Origin: Hyunsoonleella aquatilis
GTDB lineage: Bacteria > Bacteroidota > Bacteroidia > Flavobacteriales > Flavobacteriaceae
Reading direction: 5' to 3'
Assembly (NCBI RefSeq): GCF_014270105.1
Contig: NZ_JACNMF010000003.1
Span: 668,526-732,525 of the forward strand
DNA length: 64,000 nucleotides
In this document: piece by piece, positions 6,726 through 15,013 of the stretch
How positions within the stretch are numbered: position 1 is the first letter of the stretch
Layout of the letters: each line of letters begins with the position of its first letter
Notes under the pieces: model-generated
Database searches by the model: none
Seen by the model: the letters and a program-made list of their open reading frames with translations, nothing else
Told to the model about the DNA's origin: nothing
Made by a program: the position numbers and the translations under genes

Positions 6726-9071
6726 CTATAAATTTTGATAGGAAGACACTAACCTTCTGAATTCTGCTCTATATCCGTTTTCATCTTCACCTCTACCTTC
6801 ATTGGATAGCTCCAACACATCTTCAAGCTTTGAGTTGTTATGGTATTTCGATTGTCTTAATTGCATACCGAAGAGTGCCACCGCCGATGCAAATTTCATA
6901 TCTTCCGAAGCTTCCGAAACCTTATCTTTCTGAACATGCACTATTTCTATACTTTTAGCTCCATTTGGCTTTTTATATCTAAACTTAACAGTAAATAGTT
7001 CATCGCTGTAGTCTGATACTATTTGAGAGTTCGTGTATTTTAAATCGTCCACATCTCTTAGATAGGTAGTTTGCGCACCAACCGGAATGACCTCGTAAAG
7101 GGCTGTTACGGTATGCCCGCTCCCCAATTCACCTGCATCTTTGGTATCATCCACAAAATCTTCGTCCTCCAGCATTCTATTCTCGTAGCCTATTAGCCGG
7201 TATGCCTGAACCTTATTTGGATTAAACTCCACTTGGATTTTCACGTCCTTTGCAATCGTAAAAAGCGTACCTCCAAATTCCTTTCCAAATACCTTTTGAG
7301 CTTCTTGCATGTTGTCGATATACGCATGATTGCCATTGCCTTTATCTGCTAAAGTCTCCAATTTAGAATCTTTGTAATTTCCATAGCCAAAGCCTAGAAC
7401 CGATAAAAAAACACCCGATTGTCGTTTGGTTTCAATCAGTTTTTCCATAGCCTTATCGCTAGAAGCACCAACATTAAAGTCACCGTCCGTCGCCAAAATC
7501 ACCCTGTTGTTTCCGTTTTTCTTAAAATGTTGCTCTGCTAATTTGTAAGCCAATTTAATCCCTGCACCACCAGCCGTGGAACCCCCAGACTCTAAACCAT
7601 TCAAAGCATTTAAAATTTTCTCTTTATGTTTTCCTGAAGTGGGTTCTAAAACTACACCAGCGGCTCCGGCGTAAACCACAATAGATACTTTATCCTCACC
7701 CCTCAATTGATTGACTAAAAGCTTAAATGCCGATTTTAACAAAGGGAGCTTGTTTTGTGAACTCATGGAACCCGATACATCAACTAAAAACGTAAGGTTA
7801 GATGGTGGTAATTCTTCATAGCCGTAGGTTTTACCTTGAAGCCCAATTTTTACGATTCGAGTGTCGTTGTGCCATGGTGTTTGGGCCACTTCTGTATGTA
7901 TGGCGAATGGATGTACTCCAGTGGGTTGTGGATACTCATAATCGAAATAGTTAATCATTTCTTCAATCTTTACAGCGTCAGGTTGAATGGCCATTCCGTT
8001 GTTTATCATTCTCCGAATGTTGCTATACGAGGCTTTATCCACATCGATGGAAAAGGTGGATAACGGGGACAAAGTGGTTCTCTTAAAACTATTCTCTTCA
8101 ATCACAGCATAGCTTTCATTATTTTGAATTCTGAAATTGCCTTGGTGAGTGGTTATCACCACACATCCATGTTTTGCAATTTTGCCAAATTTATCTTTGG
8201 CATCCCCTTTGCCATATTCCACTTTGCTATCAATATCCGATTCGGGAATACTTTCAATAATGTAGTTGTTTTCCTTTTTTATGGGTTGTCCGTCAACAAT
8301 ATATAGTGGTGCTTGGGCCTTGCTCTCGCTATGATTTTTGGTTGAGATTAAAATAACTCCGCTTGCTCCCCTAGTCCCGTAAATTGCCGTTGATGCAACA
8401 TCCTTTAAAACGTCTATGGATTGGATTTGGTTTGGATTTAAGCACTCCATAGTATTGTATGGCACAATTGCTCCATCAATTATAACTAATGGGTTATTTT
8501 GCGAGACCAAAGAGCTCATCCCCCCAATACGGATTTGTGTACTTTTCCCTGGATTTCCATTAGCACTAGTGAACGCTACCCCAGCTATCTTGCCCTGCAA
8601 GGTTTTTTCAATTGAAGTAGATTGAATTTGATTGGCCAACTTTTGATGATAGTCTTTTTGCTTTCTACGCTTTATTTGCGAAGCGGAAGGTGTTGGTGAT
8701 GAAACCATTGAAACGGATCCAGTTAAGGACTTCCTTTTCATGGTGCCATAACCTATAACCACAACTTCTTCTAAACGGGCGACGTCTTCCTCTAAGGCAA
8801 TAGAAACGGTAGTTCGATTTCCTACTTTTACTTCTTTGGTAGCAAACCCCAAATAGCTGAAAACCAAGATATCTGAAGATTTTGCCTTGATTTCATACAA
8901 GCCATCAAAATCGGTTACCGCTCTTGTTGTCGTTCCTTTGACAATAACATTTACTCCAGGGATTTCTATGCCATCAGAAGCAGATGTTACCTTCCCTGTA
9001 ATAAGTTTTTCTTGGGACTGAATTTGAGTTGATACAGCCAATGCAAAAATTAATGTTAATAGTGCTTTCAT
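6726..9071 (-). CDS. Secreted VWA (YfbK-like) protein with N-terminal CarboxypepD-reg and TonB-plug modules
   Basis: 781 residues. Signal peptide at 1-19 (ends STQIQSQ). Residues about 23-105 are a carboxypeptidase-regulatory-like beta-sandwich (GKVTSASDGIEIPGVNVIVKG). It is followed by VVVIGYGTMKRKSLTGSV, the signature that joins this domain to the plug of SusC-type receptors, and a plug-like domain at about 140-255 (VIIDGAIVPYN, IYGTRGASGVILIST). No outer-membrane barrel follows. Instead there is a YfbK-type N-terminal region near 340-390, a von Willebrand A domain with an intact MIDAS motif DVSGSMS near residue 428, and the YfbK C-terminal domain to 775. Predicted location is periplasm or cell surface; ligand unknown. 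VWA proteins with MIDAS sites mediate metal-dependent protein contacts. The fusion is unbroken and reads as one designed protein, not a frameshift. Confidence 0.88.
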   Translation of the reverse strand: MKALLTLIFALAVSTQIQSQEKLITGKVTSASDGIEIPGVNVIVKGTTTRAVTDFDGLYEIKAKSSDILVFSYLGFATKEVKVGNRTTVSIALEEDVARLEEVVVIGYGTMKRKSLTGSVSMVSSPTPSASQIKRRKQKDYHQKLANQIQSTSIEKTLQGKIAGVAFTSANGNPGKSTQIRIGGMSSLVSQNNPLVIIDGAIVPYNTMECLNPNQIQSIDVLKDVASTAIYGTRGASGVILISTKNHSESKAQAPLYIVDGQPIKKENNYIIESIPESDIDSKVEYGKGDAKDKFGKIAKHGCVVITTHQGNFRIQNNESYAVIEENSFKRTTLSPLSTFSIDVDKASYSNIRRMINNGMAIQPDAVKIEEMINYFDYEYPQPTGVHPFAIHTEVAQTPWHNDTRIVKIGLQGKTYGYEELPPSNLTFLVDVSGSMSSQNKLPLLKSAFKLLVNQLRGEDKVSIVVYAGAAGVVLEPTSGKHKEKILNALNGLESGGSTAGGAGIKLAYKLAEQHFKKNGNNRVILATDGDFNVGASSDKAMEKLIETKRQSGVFLSVLGFGYGNYKDSKLETLADKGNGNHAYIDNMQEAQKVFGKEFGGTLFTIAKDVKIQVEFNPNKVQAYRLIGYENRMLEDEDFVDDTKDAGELGSGHTVTALYEVIPVGAQTTYLRDVDDLKYTNSQIVSDYSDELFTVKFRYKKPNGAKSIEIVHVQKDKVSEASEDMKFASAVALFGMQLRQSKYHNNSKLEDVLELSNEGRGEDENGYRAEFRRLVSSYQNL

Positions 9072-9166
9072 AATAGTTGATTTTAAAGTTTAGCATAAAA
9101 CTATAATCAACTAATGGAGCAAAAAACCGAGAATGAGTAAACCCCACTTTTGAGCGAGTAAAGCAT

Positions 9167-9193
9167 AAAAAAAGGCGAACCGAAGTCCGCCTC
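9167..9193 (-). terminator. Intrinsic terminator after sppA
   Basis: AGGCGAAC (9173-9180) pairs imperfectly with GTCCGCCT (9185-9192). The plus-strand A run at 9167-9172 gives the U tract on the minus transcript. It lies 22 bases past the sppA stop codon. Confidence 0.7.
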
Positions 9194-9214
9194 AAAATAT
9201 TTTGCATATTGGTA

Positions 9215-10978
9215 CTATTTAATTTCCGTGCTGTAAGGAAACATCAACTGCACCCCTTGTTTTTGAGATAGACGTTTTATTTCCTTTAGAGTTTTATAAT
9301 TGGCCTCCCCGATTTCTTCCTTCATTATGGTTTCCTTAGCTTTCGCCAAACCGAAAGCCTCCAGCATTTCGTCCAAATCCTTTTCAAAAACGGGAAATTC
9401 CTTTATTTTATAATCTTCAATGTCCGCTGCCTCGGCAGCGTACTTTAGAGCAACATCCAATCCTCCCAATTCATCAACTAATCCTCTTTCTAAAGCATCT
9501 ACTCCCGTCCAAACCCTTCCTTGGGCAATGGCCTCGACATCTTCAGCAGGCATATCCCGGCCCTCTGCCACACGCTTCGAAAATAAAGTATAAGTGTCCT
9601 GGATACCTTCTTTGATAAATTGACGCTGCGTATCGTCCAAAGGTTCTAAAAGGCTGAAAGGGATAGCGTTTTTATTGGTCTTTACTTGTTCAGCATTGAT
9701 TCCCATGTTATCAGCCAATCTGCTAAAATTAGGCAACATCCCTATCACACCAATACTTCCTGTAATGGTTGTGGACTGGGCCACTATTTTGTCTGCATGC
9801 GCCGCAATGTAATACCCTCCTGAAGTGGCCATATTCCCCATAGATACAATAACTGGTTTCTTCTTTTTAGCCAACTCAATTTCTCGCCATATTAATTCAC
9901 TAGCCAAGGCACCACCACCGGGGGAATTAATTCGAAGTACGATGGCTTTTATTCTGTCGTCTTCCCTCGCATCCTCAATGGCTTTATTAATCGTAAGATG
10001 GCCTACATAACCTTTTTCGGCTGTACCATAAATAATTTCACCTTCGGCATAAATCACTGCGATTTTGTTTTTGCTCGATTTAGCCCTCAATTTTGGAGCC
10101 ACAGATAGGGCATAATCCTCTATAAAAACTCGATTTAAAGGTTTATCGTTGGCAACAGCCACTGCTGTTTTTAATTGGCTCTCATAGTCATCATAATACC
10201 CCAGCTTATCTATCAACTTAGTAGATACGGCCAATTGAGGAGTGCGCACCAACAGGTTATCTGCGATACTATCTAAATCCGCAACCGAAATTTCCCTGGC
10301 TTCAGAAATATCTTTTTTTACTTCGATCCATAAACCATTCAAATAGGCTTGTATTTGTTCGCGGTTGGCATCGCTCATCTGATTTTCCAAAAAGGGCTCG
10401 GCAGCATTCTTATACTTTCCGTGCCGTATCACCTCAAGCTTTATTCCCGATTTTTCCTGAAAATCCTTGAAAAACAACATCTCGGTATAAAACCCCTTGA
10501 ACTCCAATTCTCCCGCCGGATTGAGCATAATGGTATCAGCAACCGAACTCAAATAATAATCCTTTTGTGAAAAAACATCCGCATAAGCCGTGATAAATTT
10601 CCCAGATTTCTTAAAATCAATCAGCGCCTTCCTCAAAGCTTTCGTCTGCGAAATACCAGCATCAATAAAGTTGTTTTCAATGGTAATACCTTTAATTTTG
10701 TCGTCCGTGGCCGCATAATTTATGGCGTCAATTAAATTGAACAATCCATTTTTTTCATCCTCATTTAAAAAGGGGTAGTCCTTAAACACTGTTTTTCCTG
10801 CATAATCATTTATGGGAAAGTCCAACTTCAATTCCAAAATGGAATTTGGCTTTACCGTAACCACTTCCTCGGATGATCCGCCAAGCAATGCGCCCAAAAC
10901 TACCAGCATAAAAAAGCCCAAGGCACAAAACACAAAAATGCCCACAACAGTGGATAAAACTCGTCCTAAAAATTTCAT
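9215..10978 (-). CDS. sppA: Signal peptide peptidase SppA, 67K type
   Basis: 587 residues, the usual length of the long, tandem-domain SppA. One N-terminal transmembrane helix (about 8-31) anchors it. The first peptidase-like domain carries the conserved lysine in IRHGKYKNAAEPFL (near 188) and the second the nucleophilic serine in MGNMATSGGYYIAAHA (near 386), followed by the GSIGVIG loop. These form the Ser/Lys dyad split between the two halves. The enzyme digests leftover signal peptides in the membrane. It is divergent from mutS2 with a 149-base gap and has its own terminator, so it is likely a single-gene transcript. Confidence 0.95.
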   Translation of the reverse strand: MKFLGRVLSTVVGIFVFCALGFFMLVVLGALLGGSSEEVVTVKPNSILELKLDFPINDYAGKTVFKDYPFLNEDEKNGLFNLIDAINYAATDDKIKGITIENNFIDAGISQTKALRKALIDFKKSGKFITAYADVFSQKDYYLSSVADTIMLNPAGELEFKGFYTEMLFFKDFQEKSGIKLEVIRHGKYKNAAEPFLENQMSDANREQIQAYLNGLWIEVKKDISEAREISVADLDSIADNLLVRTPQLAVSTKLIDKLGYYDDYESQLKTAVAVANDKPLNRVFIEDYALSVAPKLRAKSSKNKIAVIYAEGEIIYGTAEKGYVGHLTINKAIEDAREDDRIKAIVLRINSPGGGALASELIWREIELAKKKKPVIVSMGNMATSGGYYIAAHADKIVAQSTTITGSIGVIGMLPNFSRLADNMGINAEQVKTNKNAIPFSLLEPLDDTQRQFIKEGIQDTYTLFSKRVAEGRDMPAEDVEAIAQGRVWTGVDALERGLVDELGGLDVALKYAAEAADIEDYKIKEFPVFEKDLDEMLEAFGLAKAKETIMKEEIGEANYKTLKEIKRLSQKQGVQLMFPYSTEIK

Positions 10979-11091
10979 AGTAATTTAGATTTACTCATTA
11001 GTCTGAAAAACCAATAAATGTTACAGTTTTCAAACTTTACAATCGATTTATACAATGTTGCAAATCTAGAAAACTTAAAGTAAAGAATTTA

Positions 11092-11099
11092 TAACTTTG
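11092..11099 (+). promoter_or_regulatory. -7 promoter box of mutS2
   Basis: TAACTTTG fits the Bacteroidota TAnnTTTG consensus 28 bases before the ATG. A convincing -33 TTTG at the right spacing is not visible. Confidence 0.45.
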
Positions 11100-11127
11100 C
11101 GTTTTCATTTTTTTCGTTAAAATAGGC

Positions 11128-13299
11128 ATGATTCACATCCATGAAAAAACATCACAAGATTTAGAATTCCCCACGGTTTTACAACAAGTGAGCGAACTTT
11201 GCATTACCCCTTTGGGCAATGCTTCGGCTCTTAAAATTGCACCATATAAAACAAAGGAGGAACTCCAAAAGTCTCTGCATCTTACCAATGAATATGTGTC
11301 TTCGTTTTACAATGACAACAGAATTCCCAATCATGGCTTTGATACGATTTCAAAGGAATTAAAACTTTTAAATATTGAAAACACCTATTTGGAAGTGCAT
11401 AGTTTGAAAAAGATTGTGGCGATTTCTACCACTGCCAACGAGATTGTGCTATTTCTAAAAAAGTTTGAAGAATATTACCCCAATTTAAATGATTTTGCGT
11501 CGCATATTGAAGTGACCAAGGTATTGATTGAAAAAATTGAAAGCATTGTGGATCGCTTTGGGGATATTCGGGATAATGCTTCTGTTTTGCTATCGGAATT
11601 AAGGCAATCCATCAACCGCGTGAAAGGTAAAATCAACCAAAGTTTTGCCGCGGCTTTGAATACCTATCACAATCTGGAATATCTGGATGACATACGAGAG
11701 TCGGTAGTAGATAACAGACGGGTATTGGCCGTTAAAGCCATGTACCGTCGAAAAGTAAAAGGCAGTGTGATGGGAGGCAGTAAAACGGGAAGCATCGTTT
11801 ATATTGAGCCAGAAACCACCTTGCAACATTCGCGCGAACTGAATAATTTGGAATACGAAGAACGCGAGGAAATCGTTCGGATTTTAAAGGAAGTTACCGA
11901 TTTTATCCGGCCATTTTTGCCTTTGCTGAAAGACTACCAAAACTTTCTGATTGCCATGGATGTGATTGCCGCCAAGGCGAAATATGCCAAATCCATGAAC
12001 GCCATTCTTCCAGAATTTTCGGAGGATAAAAGTATGTTTTTGCGTGACGCCTACCACCCCCTGCTCTATTTGAATAATTTGGAAAAAAAGGAAAAAACCT
12101 TTCCTCAGACCATTGAACTGAACAAAGACAGTCGCATTATTGTGATTTCGGGGCCGAATGCCGGAGGTAAAAGTATCACTTTAAAAACCATTGGATTACT
12201 CCAAGTAATGTTGCAAAGTGGACTTTTAATCCCTGTGCACGAGCGCAGTAAAGTTTGCTTGTTCGATAGGATTTTAAGCGATATCGGAGACAATCAATCT
12301 ATTGAAAATCATCTGAGTACCTATAGTTATCGCTTGAAACAAATGAACTATTTTCTTAGAAAGTGTAATAAAAACACGCTTTTTTTAATTGATGAATTTG
12401 GTACGGGAAGTGACCCCGAATTGGGTGGCGCACTGGCCGAAACCTTTTTGGAAGAGTTTTATCATCGGGAAGCTTTTGGCATTATCACGACGCATTATTC
12501 CAATTTAAAGATTTTGGCAACGGAACTGCCATACATGATAAACGCCAACATGCTGTTTAACGAACGGACTTTAGAGCCGATGTTTAAATTGGTAGTGGGG
12601 CAAGCCGGCAGTAGTTTTACGTTTGAAGTGGCACAGAAAAACGGAATTCCCTATTCGTTAATCAATCGTGCAAAAAAGAAAATTGAGCGCAGCAAAGTGC
12701 GTTTTGATGCCACCATTGCCAAACTTCAAAAGGAACGTTCGCGTCTAGAAAAAACCGGACAATCCTTAAAAATAAACGAAAAGAAAAAGGAAGAGGAAGC
12801 CGATAAACTGGAAGAAATCAATGCAAAAATCCAGAAGAAACTGGAAAGCTATCAAGAGCTTTATGATAGCAACCAACGTTTGATTTATTTGGGACAAAAA
12901 GTAAATGATATTGCCGAAAAATACTTCAGCAACAAGCGTAAACGCGAGTTAATGGATGAGTTGTTTAAACTGGTTCAAATAGAAAACTCGAAACGTAAAA
13001 AGATTTCCGCTCGTCAAAAAAAGGCGGAAAAAGTGAAGGAAAAACAGGTAAAGCAAGAGGTTGAAAAAAAGGTAAACGTTATCCGACAGAAGAAAAAGGC
13101 CGAAAAGAAAAAAGCCGCCGAAGCCCCACCAAAACCAAAACCTATTTTAAAAATTGGGGACAGGGTACGCATGGAAGATGGCCGTGCTATTGGCACCATT
13201 GACAAAATTGAAAAAACCAAAGCTGTAGTGAATTATGGGATGTTTACGACTAATGTGAGTTTGGAGCAGTTGGAGTTGGTGGAGGCGGTTAAGAAGTAG
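11128..13299 (+). CDS. MutS2-family DNA-binding ATPase without Smr domain
   Basis: 723 residues. The lever and clamp helices occupy about 1-300; the MutS-type ATPase has Walker A GPNAGGKSITLK near 342, Walker B LFLIDEFGTGSDPE near 420 and the conserved histidine of ITTHYSNLK. A long Lys/Glu-rich coiled-coil segment (about 525-660) follows. The last 50 residues form a KOW/tudor-like fold (KIGDRVRMEDGRAIGTIDKIE) and the protein stops there. The C-terminal Smr nuclease domain that defines classic MutS2, with its LDLHG and HGKGTG motifs, is absent. MutS2 proteins act on recombination intermediates or rescue collided ribosomes (family knowledge). Without Smr, nicking activity would have to come from the N-terminal region or be lacking. 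Symbol withheld for this reason. Confidence 0.88.
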   Translation: MIHIHEKTSQDLEFPTVLQQVSELCITPLGNASALKIAPYKTKEELQKSLHLTNEYVSSFYNDNRIPNHGFDTISKELKLLNIENTYLEVHSLKKIVAISTTANEIVLFLKKFEEYYPNLNDFASHIEVTKVLIEKIESIVDRFGDIRDNASVLLSELRQSINRVKGKINQSFAAALNTYHNLEYLDDIRESVVDNRRVLAVKAMYRRKVKGSVMGGSKTGSIVYIEPETTLQHSRELNNLEYEEREEIVRILKEVTDFIRPFLPLLKDYQNFLIAMDVIAAKAKYAKSMNAILPEFSEDKSMFLRDAYHPLLYLNNLEKKEKTFPQTIELNKDSRIIVISGPNAGGKSITLKTIGLLQVMLQSGLLIPVHERSKVCLFDRILSDIGDNQSIENHLSTYSYRLKQMNYFLRKCNKNTLFLIDEFGTGSDPELGGALAETFLEEFYHREAFGIITTHYSNLKILATELPYMINANMLFNERTLEPMFKLVVGQAGSSFTFEVAQKNGIPYSLINRAKKKIERSKVRFDATIAKLQKERSRLEKTGQSLKINEKKKEEEADKLEEINAKIQKKLESYQELYDSNQRLIYLGQKVNDIAEKYFSNKRKRELMDELFKLVQIENSKRKKISARQKKAEKVKEKQVKQEVEKKVNVIRQKKKAEKKKAAEAPPKPKPILKIGDRVRMEDGRAIGTIDKIEKTKAVVNYGMFTTNVSLEQLELVEAVKK

Positions 13300-13379
13300 G
13301 CAGTGTTCAGTGGGCAGCCGCAGTCTCAGTTGCAGTTGTGATACATAGATGTTTGGAAGCGTTTTATAGCAACCCTCCT

Positions 13380-13423
13380 AATTTCGATATCATCGAAATT
13401 TTCCTCCCTTTTCAAAAGGGAGG
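13380..13423. repeat. Pair of adjacent perfect inverted repeats
   Basis: The first is AATTTCGAT (13380-13388) with ATCGAAATT (13392-13400). The second is CCTCCCTTTT (13403-13412) with AAAAGGGAGG (13414-13423) around a single C. Both are perfect and follow each other with two bases between. They lie about 80 bases after mutS2 and may end its transcript, though no long U tract follows. Confidence 0.6.
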
Positions 13424-13582
13424 AGCCGATATTTGATAAAATTTAGCAGAATTTTAAAGATTCCAGAATTTATTATCACACTTAGCTCTCCTCTTTTTGT
13501 AAAGAGGAGAATGAATTTCAATTTTCATTAAAAAAATTGAAAGAAAGAGGAGTTAAGGCCTTTCACAACGCATTTTTTTCGT

Positions 13583-13669
13583 CTAACGAACACTTCTGCT
13601 TGCAATATCTTTCATGGCATAATACAAATGAGCCAAACTATTTGTGGAATTAATTGGATTGAATGCATC
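13583..13669 (-). pseudogene. Possible decayed C-terminal gene fragment
   Basis: On the minus strand one frame reads DAFNPINSTNSLAHLYYAMK and on to a TAG at 13585-13583. The composition looks like a real protein end, but the frame is closed by a stop a few codons upstream of 13690 and no larger open frame joins it. I do not recognise the family. This could equally be chance. Confidence 0.25.
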
Positions 13670-13856
13670 AGCGCACACTAGTGGGCAACTTTATTTTTGT
13701 CCTTCAGAATATGCAGGCATGATTTGGTTTTTGAAATGATGATGGCACTGGGATTGGAAGTTTTTTGTTGAAGAATTTGGGGGTACGCTTATCGGTCTAG
13801 GTTATGAAAAGTAGCGTTGTCAGTGATACTGGTTTTCTGATTAATGCTGATGTTAA

Positions 13857-13890
13857 TAAAAAAGCGCAAACCATCTGGAATGCGCTTATC
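13857..13890 (-). terminator. Intrinsic terminator after the DUF6934-like cassette
   Basis: On the minus strand AAGCGCA and TGCGCTT form a stem around a 12-base loop, followed by a T run (plus A's at 13857-13863). It lies downstream of the 56-codon gene ending at 13926. Confidence 0.65.
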
Positions 13891-13910
13891 TCGCTATTTT
13901 TTATATACGT

Positions 13911-13925
13911 CGTTAGCAAATGTTT
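13911..13925. repeat. Left 15-bp inverted repeat flanking the two-gene cassette
   Basis: CGTTAGCAAATGTTT. The reverse complement of 14742-14756 matches it at 14 of 15 positions. The two copies bracket the genes at 13926-14708 almost exactly. Confidence 0.55.
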
Positions 13926-14096
13926 TTAAATCGGAAGTGATTTAAGATTACTTAGTGACTTTTTTGCCAAATCAACTTTTTCAGGGAACAATTCCTTTCC
14001 TTTAATATCTTTGGCAATAACAGATATTCTCTTCTTTGTCGACTTCGACATAGAGAGAACTTTCTTTGCTTTTAATATTTGTTTTTTTCGTTCCAT
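13926..14096 (-). CDS. Small basic protein, 56 residues, partner of the DUF6934-like gene
   Basis: The frame runs from ATG at 14096-14094 to TAA at 13928-13926. It encodes 56 residues, very rich in lysine, with the stretch ILKAKKVLSMSKSTKKRISV followed by KGKELFPEKVDLAKKSLSNL. There are no cysteines, no membrane segment and no signal peptide. It is probably helical and nucleic-acid or protein binding (inference from charge). It lies 69 bases after the DUF6934-like gene on the same strand, across a perfect 46-bp palindrome, and is followed by a terminator. The arrangement of a small charged protein next to a 180-residue globular one resembles toxin-antitoxin layouts, but nothing in the sequence proves that. 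Confidence 0.55.
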   Translation of the reverse strand: MERKKQILKAKKVLSMSKSTKKRISVIAKDIKGKELFPEKVDLAKKSLSNLKSLPI

Positions 14097-14110
14097 TTTT
14101 ATTTGTTCTA

Positions 14111-14156
14111 GTAGTATACATTAAAGAAAAACAAGTTTTTCTTTAATGTATACTAC
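14111..14156. repeat. Perfect 46-bp palindrome between the two cassette genes
   Basis: Arms of 22 bp (14111-14132 and 14135-14156) match without a mismatch around a 2-base centre. The left arm begins GTAGTATACATTAAAG. In RNA this would fold into a very stable hairpin just after the DUF6934-like stop codon and before the start of the 56-residue gene; on DNA it could be a dimeric operator. No T run follows, so simple termination is less likely than processing, attenuation or operator function. Confidence 0.8.
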
Positions 14157-14165
14157 AAAGTTAGC

Positions 14166-14708
14166 TTATTTTTTCTTAAAAACCAAAATTCCAATATACT
14201 CATTTTCAGGGATATATTGAACAAAATCTGGTTTTTCTCCATTCGTTAATCCAAAAAAGACATATTCTTTACTTAATTCAACAAAATTCTTATTGACATA
14301 GTATCTATACGTCTTAATTCTTCTATTAAAGTTACGACATTCCTCGTCACAATTTTTAGCACAAGTCGGTTGACAAAGTGCCATAAAATCTTCAGCACTA
14401 TCACTACCCTGAACCCAAATAGCTGAATTTTTATTTTCTTGAAAAAATTTTGGCACAGTATTTAAAACCGTACTAAAAACTTTCCACATATCTCCATTAT
14501 TACTATTAATATCGTCAAGAATTGTACCAGTTTCTTCTTCATAATCTCCGAAACCCAAATTATATACTGTTCTACCATCTCTTTTAGTAACTGGTGTATA
14601 TTCAATGGCTTTAATTATTGATTGATTTCCTTTGCTTTCAAAAAGATATTGAAGCTTCTTAGTTCCAGTATCGAGCAGTTCTGTCTTATAAGCAGTAATG
14701 TTATTCAA
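14166..14708 (-). CDS. DUF6934-like protein with a four-cysteine insertion
   Basis: 180 residues. The pattern YLFESKG, then VYNLGFGDYEEETGTILDD, SNNGDMWKVFSTV, FFQENKNSAIWVQGSDS and RRIKTYRYYVNK resembles the Bacteroidota family I know as DUF6934, whose members have FGD, NNGD and GS motifs in this order; the assignment is from memory. Between the GS motif and the RRIKTY segment lies an extra stretch with CQPTCAKNCDEEC (about 112-124), a spacing compatible with metal binding. The only usable start is TTG at 14708-14706 (a stop lies two codons upstream). Activity unknown. The protein is cytoplasmic by sequence. The cassette with the 56-residue gene is enclosed by inverted repeats. Confidence 0.65.
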   Translation of the reverse strand: MNNITAYKTELLDTGTKKLQYLFESKGNQSIIKAIEYTPVTKRDGRTVYNLGFGDYEEETGTILDDINSNNGDMWKVFSTVLNTVPKFFQENKNSAIWVQGSDSAEDFMALCQPTCAKNCDEECRNFNRRIKTYRYYVNKNFVELSKEYVFFGLTNGEKPDFVQYIPENEYIGILVFKKK

Positions 14709-14741
14709 TATCTATAAATTTTTTGTGAAAATAATGAAATC

Positions 14742-14756
14742 AAATATTTGCTAACG
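14742..14756. repeat. Right 15-bp inverted repeat flanking the two-gene cassette
   Basis: AAATATTTGCTAACG is the inverted partner of 13911-13925 (one mismatch). The outer distance between the pair is 846 bp. Confidence 0.55.
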
Positions 14757-14762
14757 GTTAGA

Positions 14763-14821
14763 TATGTTTGCATTTTAATCAATTCTATCGTTCGATAAGC
14801 GAAGTTCGCTATTTTATGTCA
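14763..14821. repeat. About 60-bp dispersed repeat, copy A
   Basis: It shares with 53470-53530 the opening TATGYTT, a TATCG block and the core AARCGAAGTTCGMTATTTT followed by TGTCA, at nearly the same spacing. The core here contains the inverted repeat AGCGAA-G-TTCGCT. Confidence 0.5.
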
Positions 14822-15013
14822 AAAAATCAATACGTACGTATGCGTAATTATCAACAAACAGGTTTCCGAAAAAGAGGCACTGTTGAGGCCATCCTGAGGG
14901 ATAGAAAATTACGGATTTCAGAATACTTAATTGCGTCTGAAAAGTGAAAGGAGGTTCTGCCCCATAAAGCTATCTGGAGTTTCATACACAACATTACTTT
15001 GAGAAACCTACAA

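Larger units (their letters stand above)
13300..13925. other. Accessory intergenic region with hairpins and a coding remnant
   Basis: No intact gene is visible in these 626 bases. They contain two neat hairpins at 13380-13423, an imperfect one at about 13487-13511 (CTCTCCTCTTTTTG / AAAGAGGAGA), a possible decayed gene end at 13583-13669, and a minus-strand terminator at 13857-13890. The compact inverted repeats resemble the short dispersed elements common between flavobacterial genes. Confidence 0.6.

Noticed and set aside
13581..14760. Integron cassette with attC sites
   Set aside because: GTTAGAT and GTCTAAC-like heptamers occur near the cassette, but no 57-141-bp attC fold with matching core sites and no integrase are visible. 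The inverted repeats are reported only as such.
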